From contig CAKKNE010000005.1 of NCBI GenBank assembly GCA_918797485.1, positions 2,976,001-3,040,000 on the forward strand: a DNA stretch of 64,000 bases, read 5' to 3'. The translations under genes were made by a program, and so were the position numbers. Shown here piece by piece: positions 48,001 through 56,709 of the stretch; position 1 is the first letter of the stretch; each line of letters opens with the position of its first letter. The stretch comes from Pelagomonas calceolata (taxonomy: Eukaryota; Sar; Pelagophyceae; Pelagomonadales; Pelagomonadaceae). The notes under the pieces were generated by a model. The model searched no databases. It had not been told where the DNA came from and saw nothing but the letters and a program-made list of their open reading frames with translations.

Positions 48001-51000
48001 TTACCGAAGCGGCAGGCGACCGCGCCCGCTCTCAAGTCGACCGGCGCCGCCTCGGCAGTCAACACCCCGGTGTTTGTTTCAAACGTGACGTCGATTGACG
48101 AAGGGGCCGCAAGTATCAAAGCACCGTGCGTCGCCTCGACCGTCTGCAGGTGTGCGTCGACCTTGGTACCTGAATAGGCCGCGGTCAGCGAGCCTTTCAA
48201 CACAGAAGCACCGTGCGCCACGTCGAGGTCGCCGACGGCCAGCGTCAAAGGTTCCTGCGACGCGTCGCCGCTTTTTGGAGCGAGCGCCGCGAGGTTCGTT
48301 AGCGCCTCCTTCGCATCATTCAATCGCGCGGCGTCGACGCGACATAACGCGTCGCAGGCCACGGCCACGCGCCCGCGGAACGACGACAGCGTGAGCGCGG
48401 CGCACGCTATCACGCTATCATCGTCGACGGTCAAGGACACATCTTTCACATTCGCGGACGTGCTGTCGGCGTCTCTTGTCAATCGGCAGGCGCCCGTTTG
48501 TATGATCGTCTCGGGGGACGCCTGCACGACCAGCGCCCCGAGGGCCAATCTTAAACTCCCTGCTTCATTTGAGGACGGCGCGTGCGTGGCCATCGCGTCC
48601 ACTAATGACGCTATGGCCCCGGGCTCTAGGACAGAAACACGAGGCACGTCCAACACCCAGGCGCCGTCGTCCTGCGCGTCGGCCCGGAAGCCCTGTTCTA
48701 ATGAACCGGCGACGCTTTTCGGGGCCGCGTTCAGTGCTAGTCGCCCGAGGATGCCGCGCGCGTCATTTTGTACGGAAGAGACCTCGACGGACGCGGCGCG
48801 CGCGGCCTCGAGCCACGCCTTTTGAGGGGAAGCGCGCCGGCGGCCGTAGGCGAGACTCTTTATTGATACCTCGCGGTCTCCAACAATACCCGTGATGCTA
48901 TCGACGCGCGCCTCGAGCAGTAATAATGAAGAAGGCGTCTCATCAGAAACGTCGTCGTCGTACCCGAGCGCCCGGTACACACACCCGAAGGCGTCCCTGA
49001 CGCCGTCCGCAAAAACATCATCAGAAGGTGCCTTGATGGCCTTGGCGCCCTCTATAATAATATGGCGTCGCGTCCCGTCCGGCGAGAGATGGATCGACGC
49101 CTTGGCCACGGTTTCCAGTGTCAGCGATCCACAAACAGCGTTTACGTCAACCGCGGTCCACGCGCCTCTATGAGAGGCCTCGCGCGAGTCGTAGTCGTAG
49201 GTTACGGACGCGCCGCGCAGTTCTAATGAAGTCGTCCTCTTGCGCGACGGCGGTAAGGCGACGCGGCCCTTCTCCAGCGCTAGGCGAAAGCCATAGGGCC
49301 GGTCGTCTTCCACGGTAGGAGGAAAATCATTGGAAGGGCCGTCCCGCGCATCGCGGACGTACTCGTAGCGAAAGAAATCCCGGAAGGCCCACCAGGCCTC
49401 GGCGCGCCAGATTATAGATGTATGTCTAGCCGTCAACGACGTGAGCGACGCCCTTATACCGTTCAGGTCGGCGTCGCCGTGTCCTACACTAAACTCGAAG
49501 GCATCTGCACCAGTGCTCTCGGGCGACGCGATGGTCTTCCTAGCTCGGTCGTAGACCGTGGCGGCCGCGCACTTAACTGCAAATGTGGTAAAGGCGCCGT
49601 GGGGTCGTATCACTTCCAATCGCACGCCCGTCGACGCGATCCGCCCGACGTCCTCGAGTCTCAAGTCGGCGGCGCCCGCCTCGACTTCGACCCTCAAACT
49701 CTTGTCGGAAGGCACGACGGGGTCGTCGCCGCCAGACAACGTGCGCCACACCACTGTCCTTATTAAATCGTGGTCGTACCTCGTTAACGCTACCGTCGCG
49801 CGGACGGCCGGCGCCCTTGCTTTAACAATCAAGCCGTCGTCCGACGCCCAATCGACCGTACATGAAAGTTCGCCACCCAGGTCGGCGAGCTGCTTCACGG
49901 AAGAATTGTCAAATGTCTCGAGCCGCGGCCGTTTGGCGGCGACGGCCCATCTTCCCAACCCGTCGACGGCGCACTCGACGGTGGAGGCGGATAAACGAGC
50001 CATTCTCAACCCCGCGCGGGAACCAGGCGCGCCGACCGTCGCGCGCTGCGCCTTTAGGGCGAAGACCGTGTCCTCAGAAGTAGTTGATGACGAAGGCAGC
50101 GCCTCGGCCCACGCCTCTAACACAACACCCCAGGCCGCGCCCTGATAACATACGTCGCAGGCCTCGCATTGGACGCGGTACGCTTCATTAATTTCCAGGG
50201 ACACGGTCGACGCGTTTATGAGGTCCTTTTCGTACGGACCCGCCCTTATGTTAAGTGAAGCCAATGATGCCTCGTTCGTCGCGTAGCGTAAATTGTCGCC
50301 TTCGCACGTCACGGCGCCATTTGCAACTCTATAAGCGACCGTCGCGGTCGTCGCCGTCACGGCGACGTCACCAACACTGGACGAGGATGATGCAAACGCG
50401 TCCGCACACCCTCTCATATCAACTAGCGCCGCCTCGTCGAGGTCCGCCTTTACGACAGCCAAAGCGACCTCCAATTTTTCCGGAGACGACCGCACGATCA
50501 GAGCATCCCCACCTTCGCTGAATGCCTTGAGGGCTGGGGCGTCCGACGTCGCGCGCGGGCCCCTCGAGAATATTTCACATTGTCCGCAGCGCGCCGCGAC
50601 CTTATCATTGTCGGCGACGGCCGCCAGATTCATAAGGAAAAGATGGACGCAGAAGGCCCTTCGGTCCGACGCGTCGGCGCCGTCAAATAAAGTGCACTCG
50701 AGGCGCTTGACGTCGAGTCGTAATTTGCCCTTCGTCGTTGTGTTTGTGGGCATGAGGCCCTCGACGATCTTTGACTGAGAGGGCGTGCACCTTATTATCG
50801 CAGAGGCCGCGTGGATCGCGGTTTGGGATGGCGTCGCGTCGAGCCGCGCGTCCTCGACCCTCAAAACCGTGTCGTCGTCTATGTCAATTTCGAGCGAAGC
50901 TGAGGCCTTCGTCGTATTATTGGACGTGGCGAGGCGGCCGCCCTCTTCGACAACTAACGCGACCACCGACCCGTCGTCGTTCGCTAACCCGACGCGCGTC

Positions 51001-52091
51001 CTCGCCTTCGCCTCGAGTTCTATGTCTAACGCACTTGAGGTGTCGCCACTACCGAAGTAGTCCATCCAAGCGCGGGGCAGCACCTCGTCGAGCGGCTTTG
51101 AAACTTCGACCTTCAAGGAGCGCCGGCCATTTTCAATGGACAGCGCTATACTAAGAGCGTCCTCGGCGGCCGTCGCGGCCGTGAGGGCGCCGTCGCCACT
51201 TTCCACGGCGCCGTCGCGCAACATCGCGGTCAAAGTCGCGCGGAACGCCTGGGGCTCGCGCCCTCGTACGGAGGCGCCGTCGGCCTCTCCCGAAATTTCG
51301 AGTGACGTCGCATGTGAGATGCCCACGCAGCCGCTTCCGCTCAGGCGGTCGGCCGCCAGTACTTGTTCGCCCGCGCGGCGCTTCGCGTCGACGCCCTCGG
51401 CCGCGAGAGCGACGGATCCGCGCGTGCCGGCCGCGCCGGCGGCCGCGGCGCGGAGGGCGCTCGCGACGGCGTCGCGCGGCGTCGCGGCGGCGACGCGCGG
51501 CGGCGAGAGCGAGACGTCCACGGTAGCGCTCGCGACCGTCGCGACGTACTGCTTCCGCGCGACGCGGCACCTCCTCAGCACGATGCGCGCGTCGCTGAGG
51601 AGTAATGCCAGTAAGCGCAGGACGAGCCACGACAGCACCGCCGAGACGGCGTCAGCTTTCGTCGTCGGCGGTGGCGACGCCGACATTTCCGCATCTAAAT
51701 CCAGAGAAGCGTCGTCCAACGTGAGCTCGACGACGGGCGTCCGCGGCGATAATAACGCGGCCCAGCGGATGATCAGCAACGCCGCGTCGGCCTCGAGGAT
51801 AGGCTCGCGCACGTGCGTCGCTCTAACTTCCAGCCGTCCCGCATACACCTTGGTCGCTAAACGCTCGTGCCACGGCGTCGTCGGCGCGGCCGTCTCGGTC
51901 GTCTTCGGCGTCTTGGATGGGCGCGCGGGCGGTGTCGACGGTGTGCGAACCGCGGGCGGCGGCGTCATTGCTGTTGTTGCTGCCTCCGCCACGCGGCGGA
52001 GCGGTGTCATTGCGGCATTGCTGCTGCGCACGGGCGGCGGTGTTTTGCTGCGCCTTTTTTGGGCGTCAGCTGTGCCGCTTGAATTTTGCAT
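45099..52091 (-). CDS. VPS13-like bridge-type lipid-transfer protein with PDZ domain
   Basis: 2330 aa from the ATG at 52091; the frame continues upstream without ATG. The N-terminal part (KVYAGRLEVRATHVREPI, LELTL-type strands) and the long beta-rich middle fit the repeating groove of VPS13/chorein proteins, which move lipids between membranes at contact sites. The C-terminal region about 1950-2170 is the most diagnostic: LRALGNPLGLARGIQRGLED, GFERGARSLAKHAVGGTAGS, ITGNISRAASHLALDD, then FVGGIVDGVTTLVQAPVRGA, VKPVVGVADAATDVLRGI, matching the VPS13 C-terminal amphipathic helices. Unusual is a PDZ domain near residues 1560-1640 (AKLGLVLVRRGARIIVEEVG, GVRKGDTLLEVAGTKI). It is shorter than typical VPS13 (about 3100). 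No intron seen. Confidence 0.8.
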   Translation of the reverse strand: MQNSSGTADAQKRRSKTPPPVRSSNAAMTPLRRVAEAATTAMTPPPAVRTPSTPPARPSKTPKTTETAAPTTPWHERLATKVYAGRLEVRATHVREPILEADAALLIIRWAALLSPRTPVVELTLDDASLDLDAEMSASPPPTTKADAVSAVLSWLVLRLLALLLSDARIVLRRCRVARKQYVATVASATVDVSLSPPRVAAATPRDAVASALRAAAAGAAGTRGSVALAAEGVDAKRRAGEQVLAADRLSGSGCVGISHATSLEISGEADGASVRGREPQAFRATLTAMLRDGAVESGDGALTAATAAEDALSIALSIENGRRSLKVEVSKPLDEVLPRAWMDYFGSGDTSSALDIELEAKARTRVGLANDDGSVVALVVEEGGRLATSNNTTKASASLEIDIDDDTVLRVEDARLDATPSQTAIHAASAIIRCTPSQSKIVEGLMPTNTTTKGKLRLDVKRLECTLFDGADASDRRAFCVHLFLMNLAAVADNDKVAARCGQCEIFSRGPRATSDAPALKAFSEGGDALIVRSSPEKLEVALAVVKADLDEAALVDMRGCADAFASSSSSVGDVAVTATTATVAYRVANGAVTCEGDNLRYATNEASLASLNIRAGPYEKDLINASTVSLEINEAYRVQCEACDVCYQGAAWGVVLEAWAEALPSSSTTSEDTVFALKAQRATVGAPGSRAGLRMARLSASTVECAVDGLGRWAVAAKRPRLETFDNSSVKQLADLGGELSCTVDWASDDGLIVKARAPAVRATVALTRYDHDLIRTVVWRTLSGGDDPVVPSDKSLRVEVEAGAADLRLEDVGRIASTGVRLEVIRPHGAFTTFAVKCAAATVYDRARKTIASPESTGADAFEFSVGHGDADLNGIRASLTSLTARHTSIIWRAEAWWAFRDFFRYEYVRDARDGPSNDFPPTVEDDRPYGFRLALEKGRVALPPSRKRTTSLELRGASVTYDYDSREASHRGAWTAVDVNAVCGSLTLETVAKASIHLSPDGTRRHIIIEGAKAIKAPSDDVFADGVRDAFGCVYRALGYDDDVSDETPSSLLLLEARVDSITGIVGDREVSIKSLAYGRRRASPQKAWLEAARAASVEVSSVQNDARGILGRLALNAAPKSVAGSLEQGFRADAQDDGAWVLDVPRVSVLEPGAIASLVDAMATHAPSSNEAGSLRLALGALVVQASPETIIQTGACRLTRDADSTSANVKDVSLTVDDDSVIACAALTLSSFRGRVAVACDALCRVDAARLNDAKEALTNLAALAPKSGDASQEPLTLAVGDLDVAHGASVLKGSLTAAYSGTKVDAHLQTVEATHGALILAAPSSIDVTFETNTGVLTAEAAPVDLRAGAVACRFGKINLRRDGRGTALIGRSMSGGTATCQVKLEPDDGNPARPTAVLAWESDAGWDAVLVADVPLKADPLDVQLRTLPRTTVSIDVGGTAVDIRDASLAWEAGALKINDAAVSVGATSFTTSVQIDASIPRISVHAPLQYELPPHFAKAIKSVVSVLMAGGGSEECRAASQLKEGAFPMLDDVLSLYAALGTRDEEAMPRVRTFAGAKLGLVLVRRGARIIVEEVGGDEARVLGVRKGDTLLEVAGTKITNHTVADAARLIGAAERPLSLTLLAPVVPKEASPLSIELALHGGASLILTRNDSTPLLKVSLDTIAVSATKIDVTGLGIDGFRSNAWEPVLEPCGATLVLATEGAAVTFTEELRVNVSSSLVTTAREACAPLRGEGNAGTQKLALSSPSTAISFIEGGPEEPQREAFVVTVDGLFATYESGLNLRLACTSIQVDAHGDAAFPVVLRPTPKRDEEESNAPFVALSIDGNDDSLGGALHVTRSLDLNIDEATVVRALALFQALQLSSSSQSSRQIGRVAASRLKARLSVRWSSTGDTVAPELAACLPAIDTSSTLRKLLDVFAAVERSRVTLPPFEVEGCQDTKALTTIAAQHYKKAFSKNALEIAGSLRALGNPLGLARGIQRGLEDAVREPIQGLLNAQSSDEPLEAFAVGFERGARSLAKHAVGGTAGSLAQITGNISRAASHLALDDAYLAAQRAKDDARRDGDAAGVIDTREEDIAAVDGLASGFDSFVGGIVDGVTTLVQAPVRGAEAGGAVGAAKGAAKGAIGMVVKPVVGVADAATDVLRGIRDTTDDVDEDGDEDRRVLDLLRDSVSLQKRPARALYGRERVLRAYSYNDARALSMLLQACDELLGDLPPGADAFLERVSLGNSSELVVAEGAVALLRETGVDFVAPASLVLGCKREKSGEAVVLIAAAAPTSGSVAEPPRRHVVPFASEAHGDALADAVGDILARRALEAVPSF

Positions 52092-52441
52092 AGCTGCCAA
52101 GGAGTTCAGTTGCGCATTTCTTTTCACGTCAGCGCTCGCAGCACGAACCAGGGCACACCACTGCTGGTCTGTTCTTGATCGATTCTTGAGCCGTGCGCCA
52201 GTTGTGGCTGCAAACGCCGACGCCAAATTTGCAGCTAAAGCCGGTAAGGCTCTAGAATCAGGTCGGTCGAGACCCGTTCTAAAGCCTTACAACGCATCCC
52301 TGCGCGCGGTCGAATGCTCTGACGCTTCATTGGAGCAGCATGAAATTGAGGCATAAGCTGCACAAGAGGAGCCAAAGCAGGCTGAAAAAAAAGGACAAAA
52401 GCACGCGACAAGCATTTAACTGGTAATTTCTTAACTTGAGA
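52092..52441. other. Gene-free divergent promoter region
   Basis: 350 bases between the VPS13-like and phospholipase-like starts. No palindromic element or ORF supported. Confidence 0.45.
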
Positions 52442-53822
52442 ATGGATCTTGAAAGCCTCGAGACTCAAACCCTTCTCAACAAGCGGCCGAAGCACCAGAG
52501 CTTTGCACTGAAGCTAGCAGTTTTGCTATGCGGCCTGGGACTGTTTGTGGGGGTAGCCGTGCCGAGCACGAATCGCGGCGACCTCCAAGGAAAAGCTACC
52601 CTTAAGGAGAAGGAAGTTACGGCCGCCGCGGGGGTTTCATCGACGTCGCGCCCGGCATCGACTATGAGCATGGACTGGCGCGCGGCGGCCGTCGCGGCGC
52701 CCGCATGGTCGACGGAGGCTCCAGCGAAAGATGATTCTCACGACGACACGAGTCGCACGCCCTTCGGCGTCGCGTGTCGTGGCGGGGGATTTCGGCAGAT
52801 GACGATGGCGATGGGCATCGCGCGAGGCATCGGCGCGGAGAACTGGCCGAAGGTTACGCATCTGGGCGGCACATCCGGAGGCTACTGGTTCGCCTCGCAG
52901 TTCACTTATAGCAAAGAGTTCTACGACAACGTCCTCAACGAGAGCAAGCCCCTCGACGGCGTCCTGGCGGCCTGGGGCGAGGACTTCGCACAGGTGCAGC
53001 TCGCGGCGGTTTCGACCGGCGCCGCCTGGACCAAGTGGCCCGGGTGGGATCAGACGCTCCCGGATGTTTGCAAGCCGCTCGTCGGCGTCATGGGCCTCCT
53101 GTTCGGCACGCTCGGCAAACTGAGCCTGCCGATCGTGCGCTGGATGGCGTACGTCGGCAACATGATGGCCCCGGCGATCGAAGACATTGGCACCGCCAAG
53201 TTTGGTTCCCGCGCGGCGACCGGCCTCCATGCAGAAGGGCTTCGCCGGTACCGGTTGGAACGGGATCATGAAGCTTTTGCTCGTGACGAATAGCAACTAC
53301 TCGACGACGCCGCTCTTCGCGGGCGGCCCGGAGAAGTACGGGCCGTTCATCCCCGCGAACACGATTGCCGTCCGAAACGAAGGAGGAGGCTATTATGTGC
53401 CGGGACAGCAGATCTTCGCCGAAGCCTACCCGGGCGGCGAAGGCCGCGAGGCTCGCTGGCCCGTGTACGCTACCGCGCCGTTCCCGACCAACCTCGAGCG
53501 CGTCCTCGACAAAGGACCGCCGCCGCGCGCGGAGTTTGTGGCCTCCGCGGAATACGAAGACGTGAACTCGACTTACTGGCGCGGCCTCGTGACGTCCGTC
53601 GAGAATGAATGGTACGGCACCCAGGCGGGATCAGTGGTCGACGTGTTGATTCTCCAGTCGAACTACCCCTCGGACATCGTCAAGACCGTCGTCGAGGCTG
53701 ATAACGCGAACTGGTTCTTCACGAACGTCTACGGGCCGCTCGCAGCGTCGCAAGCCGCCGGCGCCGCGCCGATCATCAAAGCTTGGCTCGCGGGGGAGGA
53801 GCTCCCCGCGACGTTTCCCTGA
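52442..53822 (+). CDS. cPLA2/patatin-like acyl hydrolase, with a frame break
   Basis: Type II membrane start: a short basic N-terminus, then the helix FALKLAVLLCGLGLFVGVAV. The hydrolase core shows CRGGGFRQMTMAMGI (oxyanion GGGxR) and THLGGTSGGYWFASQF, the GTSGG nucleophile elbow with the catalytic serine of cPLA2-type lipases. The frame reads on to GSRAATG near 53225, then sensible protein continues in another frame from MQKGFAGTGWNGIMKLLLVT to NNTI-like PANTIAVRNEGGGYYVPGQQ and the end at 53820. One extra base near 53228-53233 (in GGCCTCC) would explain it, either a sequencing slip or a lesion. Members cleave acyl chains from phospholipids or galactolipids. Confidence 0.65.
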
Positions 53823-53900
53823 CTCAAGCCTGAGCACCTAAGCACCACGGCGCGATCAAGAAGAGCGCCGCCGCCGCACAACTAAGCACAAGTTTTTATC

Positions 53901-56387
53901 TTACTCCTCCCACCACTCCCCACCAAGGAACGGCCGCAGCGCCTCCGAAGAAGAAAACGCCGTCCGCGCGGCGGACACGAAGTCGTGCCTGCTCAGCCGC
54001 GGTTTTGACGCGACCAGATTCGCCTTTCGCCGAGCCCTAAGATACCCAGCAAAGGCCGCGCCGACGGCGCCGCGCAAGTCGGACCGGAGCCGTTCTGCGG
54101 ACGAAGGCCGCAGCGCGCGAACCGCGGAGTCGGCGGCGACCGCCGCGGCCGTAAACAGATCGCGCAGGTTCTCGCGCGCGCCGTCCAACGTCTGCAGCTC
54201 CGCGTCCAAAAGTAGAGGAGCCGCCCGCGCGCGAAGGGCAGCCCGCACGCGCCCCGCGACGTTCGCCGCTCTCGGCGACGGCCGCCCGAGCCGCGCCGCA
54301 AGCCTCCGCCGGCGCTGGGCGCTGGGCGCACGGCGCGCGCGGCCCGTCGCCGCGTCGACGTCGAGGCCCAGGAACCGCAACCTGGGCGCCGGCGCCGCGG
54401 CGAGCAGCGGGTGCGGCACGGTCGCGTGGGTCTTGGCCGCCGTGACCAGGATGTTGCGCCGCGGGCCCGCCTCGGCGTAGGCGTCGAGGAAGCCGCCGAC
54501 GTCCTCGCCCAGCACGAGCGTGTCGTCGACCACGCGGCACGCGACGCACGACGACTGCAGGAACCGCCCGAGGCAGTCGCGCTCAAAGGCGCCGTAGTAC
54601 AGGTCGCATAGGAGTGAAGACGCGCACGACCCCTGCGGCACGCCGACGACCTGCTTGTAGAACCGCGGCCGGCCCCGGCATTTCGCGACCGTGTGATGAT
54701 CTAAACAGTGCGCCTGGAGCGCGCCGACGAGCGTCGCCCGCGTCACCAGACGCGTCCGCCGCGCGTGCAGGCCGCCTTTGCTATCATCAATCGACGCGCG
54801 CCGGCCGCCGTGGATCCGGTACGAGTCGTGCGCCAGCGCGGCGGCGCAGATGTCGACAAGGCGCCGCTGGTCCATGCGGTCGAAGCAACCGGACGCGTCC
54901 AGCGCCAAGCCCTCGTAGTTCCGATCCCGGGCCTGGCGCAGCGCGCGCCAGAGCGCGTCGGCCCCGCCGCCCGCGCAGCCCAACAGCTCGGGCCGCCGCC
55001 GCGCCTCGACCTGTGTGGAAATCAACCAGTGTGTCGCGTGCACGCCATCGAGCAGGCGTCGCGTCGATGGCGTGGAAGTTTAGATTCAGCCGTAAGCGGA
55101 GAAGCGCCGCGACATTTGATTTCCACACAGGCCTTCGACCCTCAGCGCGAGCACCGCGTCGTGCAGGCACGCCGCTCCCGGCGCTCGCTGCCCGGCACCG
55201 CGCCGCCCGAGCGCCTGGATCAACCGCACGCCGCCCGCCGGCTTCGGCACGCCGCGGACCTTCGCGCTGCGCGGCGGCCGCGGCGCCTCCCGCGGGACCC
55301 GCTGCAGGTGCTCCGACCCCTCGAGAGCGTTCGCTTCGGCGGCGTACCACGCGACTCTGGAACGGTACTCCGGGACTCCGGCTACCGAGGGAAAGGCCGC
55401 GAGGCGCGCCCTGAGCAGCGGTAACGCGAGGTCCGTCAGCACCCAAAGACAGAAGGTCTCGAGGAGCTCGCGCGCCGCCCGCAAATCCGACGCGGGCCGC
55501 CGCGCTCGATCGGCGTGGGTCCACGTAATGTGGGACTCGGCGAGCACCTCGCGGAGCCGCCTTCCATTTATCCGGCCGCCGACGTCGCCCGCTCGGAGGA
55601 ACGCGTCGATGGCGCGGTAGTAGCGGCGCTCGTTGCGCTTGCTGCCGAAGAACGCGCGTGGGACGATCGGCCGGCAGGCGCCGACGACGAAGCGCGCAGC
55701 GCACGTCGCGTCGACCACCTCCTCTGCCGAAATAGTCTTCTTATAGATCTCGCCGATGCGCGGGGACGAGTAGTTCCGCGCGAGCTTGGCCAATAAGGGC
55801 CAGGCGTGCTTCTTGAGGCGGACGCGCAGACGCCTTCTTTTACTGACGTCGCCCCAGATCGCCTCGGCGAGTTTCAACGGAGACGGATTCCGGGAGAGGA
55901 CGTGCGCCTTGGGCAAGGCTTGGGTGTAGGTCGCGACGAAGGCGGACGACCGGTACAAAGCGTCGGCGCCGATGGAAGAATCGCGCGGTAATGCGGAGGT
56001 GACCGAGTAGGCGTCCCGCGCTTCGCAGGATTTCGTCGACAAATACGCTTGAAGACCCGGCGCGAAGAAGCGCCGCTTCAGTTCGTCGCATCGGACCCTC
56101 TCAATCTTGTCCGCGTTGAGCGACCGGCCGCGCCAGTCCGAGGCCCGGCCCGTATAGCTTATCACTTCATTCAGCAATTTTCCGAGTTCCACCACCTTGT
56201 CGTAGCCCCAGACGGCCAGCGTCGTCGGCTGCAGCGTCGCGTCGACGACCTCGCACTCGCGCTTCGCGACGACCGCTCCGGTCCATGTGCGCACGTCCTT
56301 GCGCGGGCCGACCCACCGCACGACGGCGATTCCTGCGACGCGCGCGCCGGCGTCCGCGGCCTGCAGCGCCGTGCCCAGCGTGTCCAT
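53901..56387 (-). CDS. TERT: Telomerase reverse transcriptase
   Basis: Spliced CDS 56387-55140 plus 55010-53901 gives 785 aa. RNA-binding region, T/QFP motifs: VPRAFFGSKRNERRYYRAID and LREVLAESHITW, then VAWYAAEA (motif 1) and VRGVPKPAGGVRLI (motif 2). RT domain: motif A LALDASGCFDRMDQRRL (Asp 454), B' VVGVPQGSCASSLLCDLYYG, C RVVDDTLVLG (Asp 578-579), D VTAAKTHATVP and E LRFLGLDVDA. Motif order and the VPQGS and VDD forms are those of TERT rather than a retroelement. It is short for the family: the N-terminal TEN region is brief or lost. A decayed palindromic element lies 196 bases upstream. One introner element splits it between motif 2 and motif A. Confidence 0.92.
55011..55139 (-). mobile_element. 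Introner element forming the TERT intron
   Basis: The element body (55011-55130) starts CTGTGTGGAAATCAA and ends TTGATTTCCACACAG, perfect 15-base inverted ends apart from small interior changes. Flanks are GCCTCGAC (55003-55010) and a near copy, CCTTCGAC (55132-55139). On the coding strand, the upstream flank GTCGAAGG supplies the GT donor and the element end CACAG the acceptor, both in phase 0, so LRVEARRRPE is restored. It contains CACGCCATCGACGCGACG. Confidence 0.9.
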
Positions 56388-56583
56388 CTCAACTCGTGAC
56401 GAGCTTGGGCAGGGACATGATGATGACCACCATGATGAGGAATTCCGCTATTTGCACGGCGGTGACATGCATTTTTGATCGATGCGACGTTGCCTAGGCA
56501 CGGTAGGCACTGCCTTGCTTAGGCACAGCCCTATTGCGGTAGTCCTTTTGAAGCACAGCGGTTTTTAGCACGAGAGCGCGACA

Positions 56584-56607
56584 GCTAGCGGCCCGTAAGG
56601 CACTAGA
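56584..56607 (+). promoter_or_regulatory. Palindromic promoter element, copy 7
   Basis: GCTAGCG, spacer GCCC, GTAAGGCACTAGA; two substitutions from copy 1. It is 196 bases upstream of the TERT ATG; the other side is the NAD synthetase 3' end. Confidence 0.65.
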
Positions 56608-56621
56608 AAACAAGGTGTCCG

Positions 56622-56645
56622 GCACTAGTCCTAGCACCGTAACAA
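56622..56645 (-). repeat. Short fragment of the dispersed repeat
   Basis: CACTAGTCCTAGCACCGTAA followed by CA equals the outer end of repeat copies A and B. Only this end is present, 15 bases from palindromic element copy 7. Confidence 0.6.
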
Positions 56646-56709
56646 TAGATCGTGAAGAACCAGCGAAGATCTCAGGAAAAACGAAGATTACTCCAAAGAA
56701 GAGGAAAAA

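Noticed and set aside
51136-52356. 406-residue frame opposite the VPS13-like gene, and many shorter ones across 45-52 kb
   Set aside because: Shadow frames of a long GC-rich gene; Ala/Arg/Ser-rich with no domain.
53901-55010. Reading the reverse transcriptase as a retroelement
   Set aside because: Motifs T, B' (VPQGS), C (RVVDDTLVL) and the joined upstream exon are those of TERT; no element ends or other element genes.
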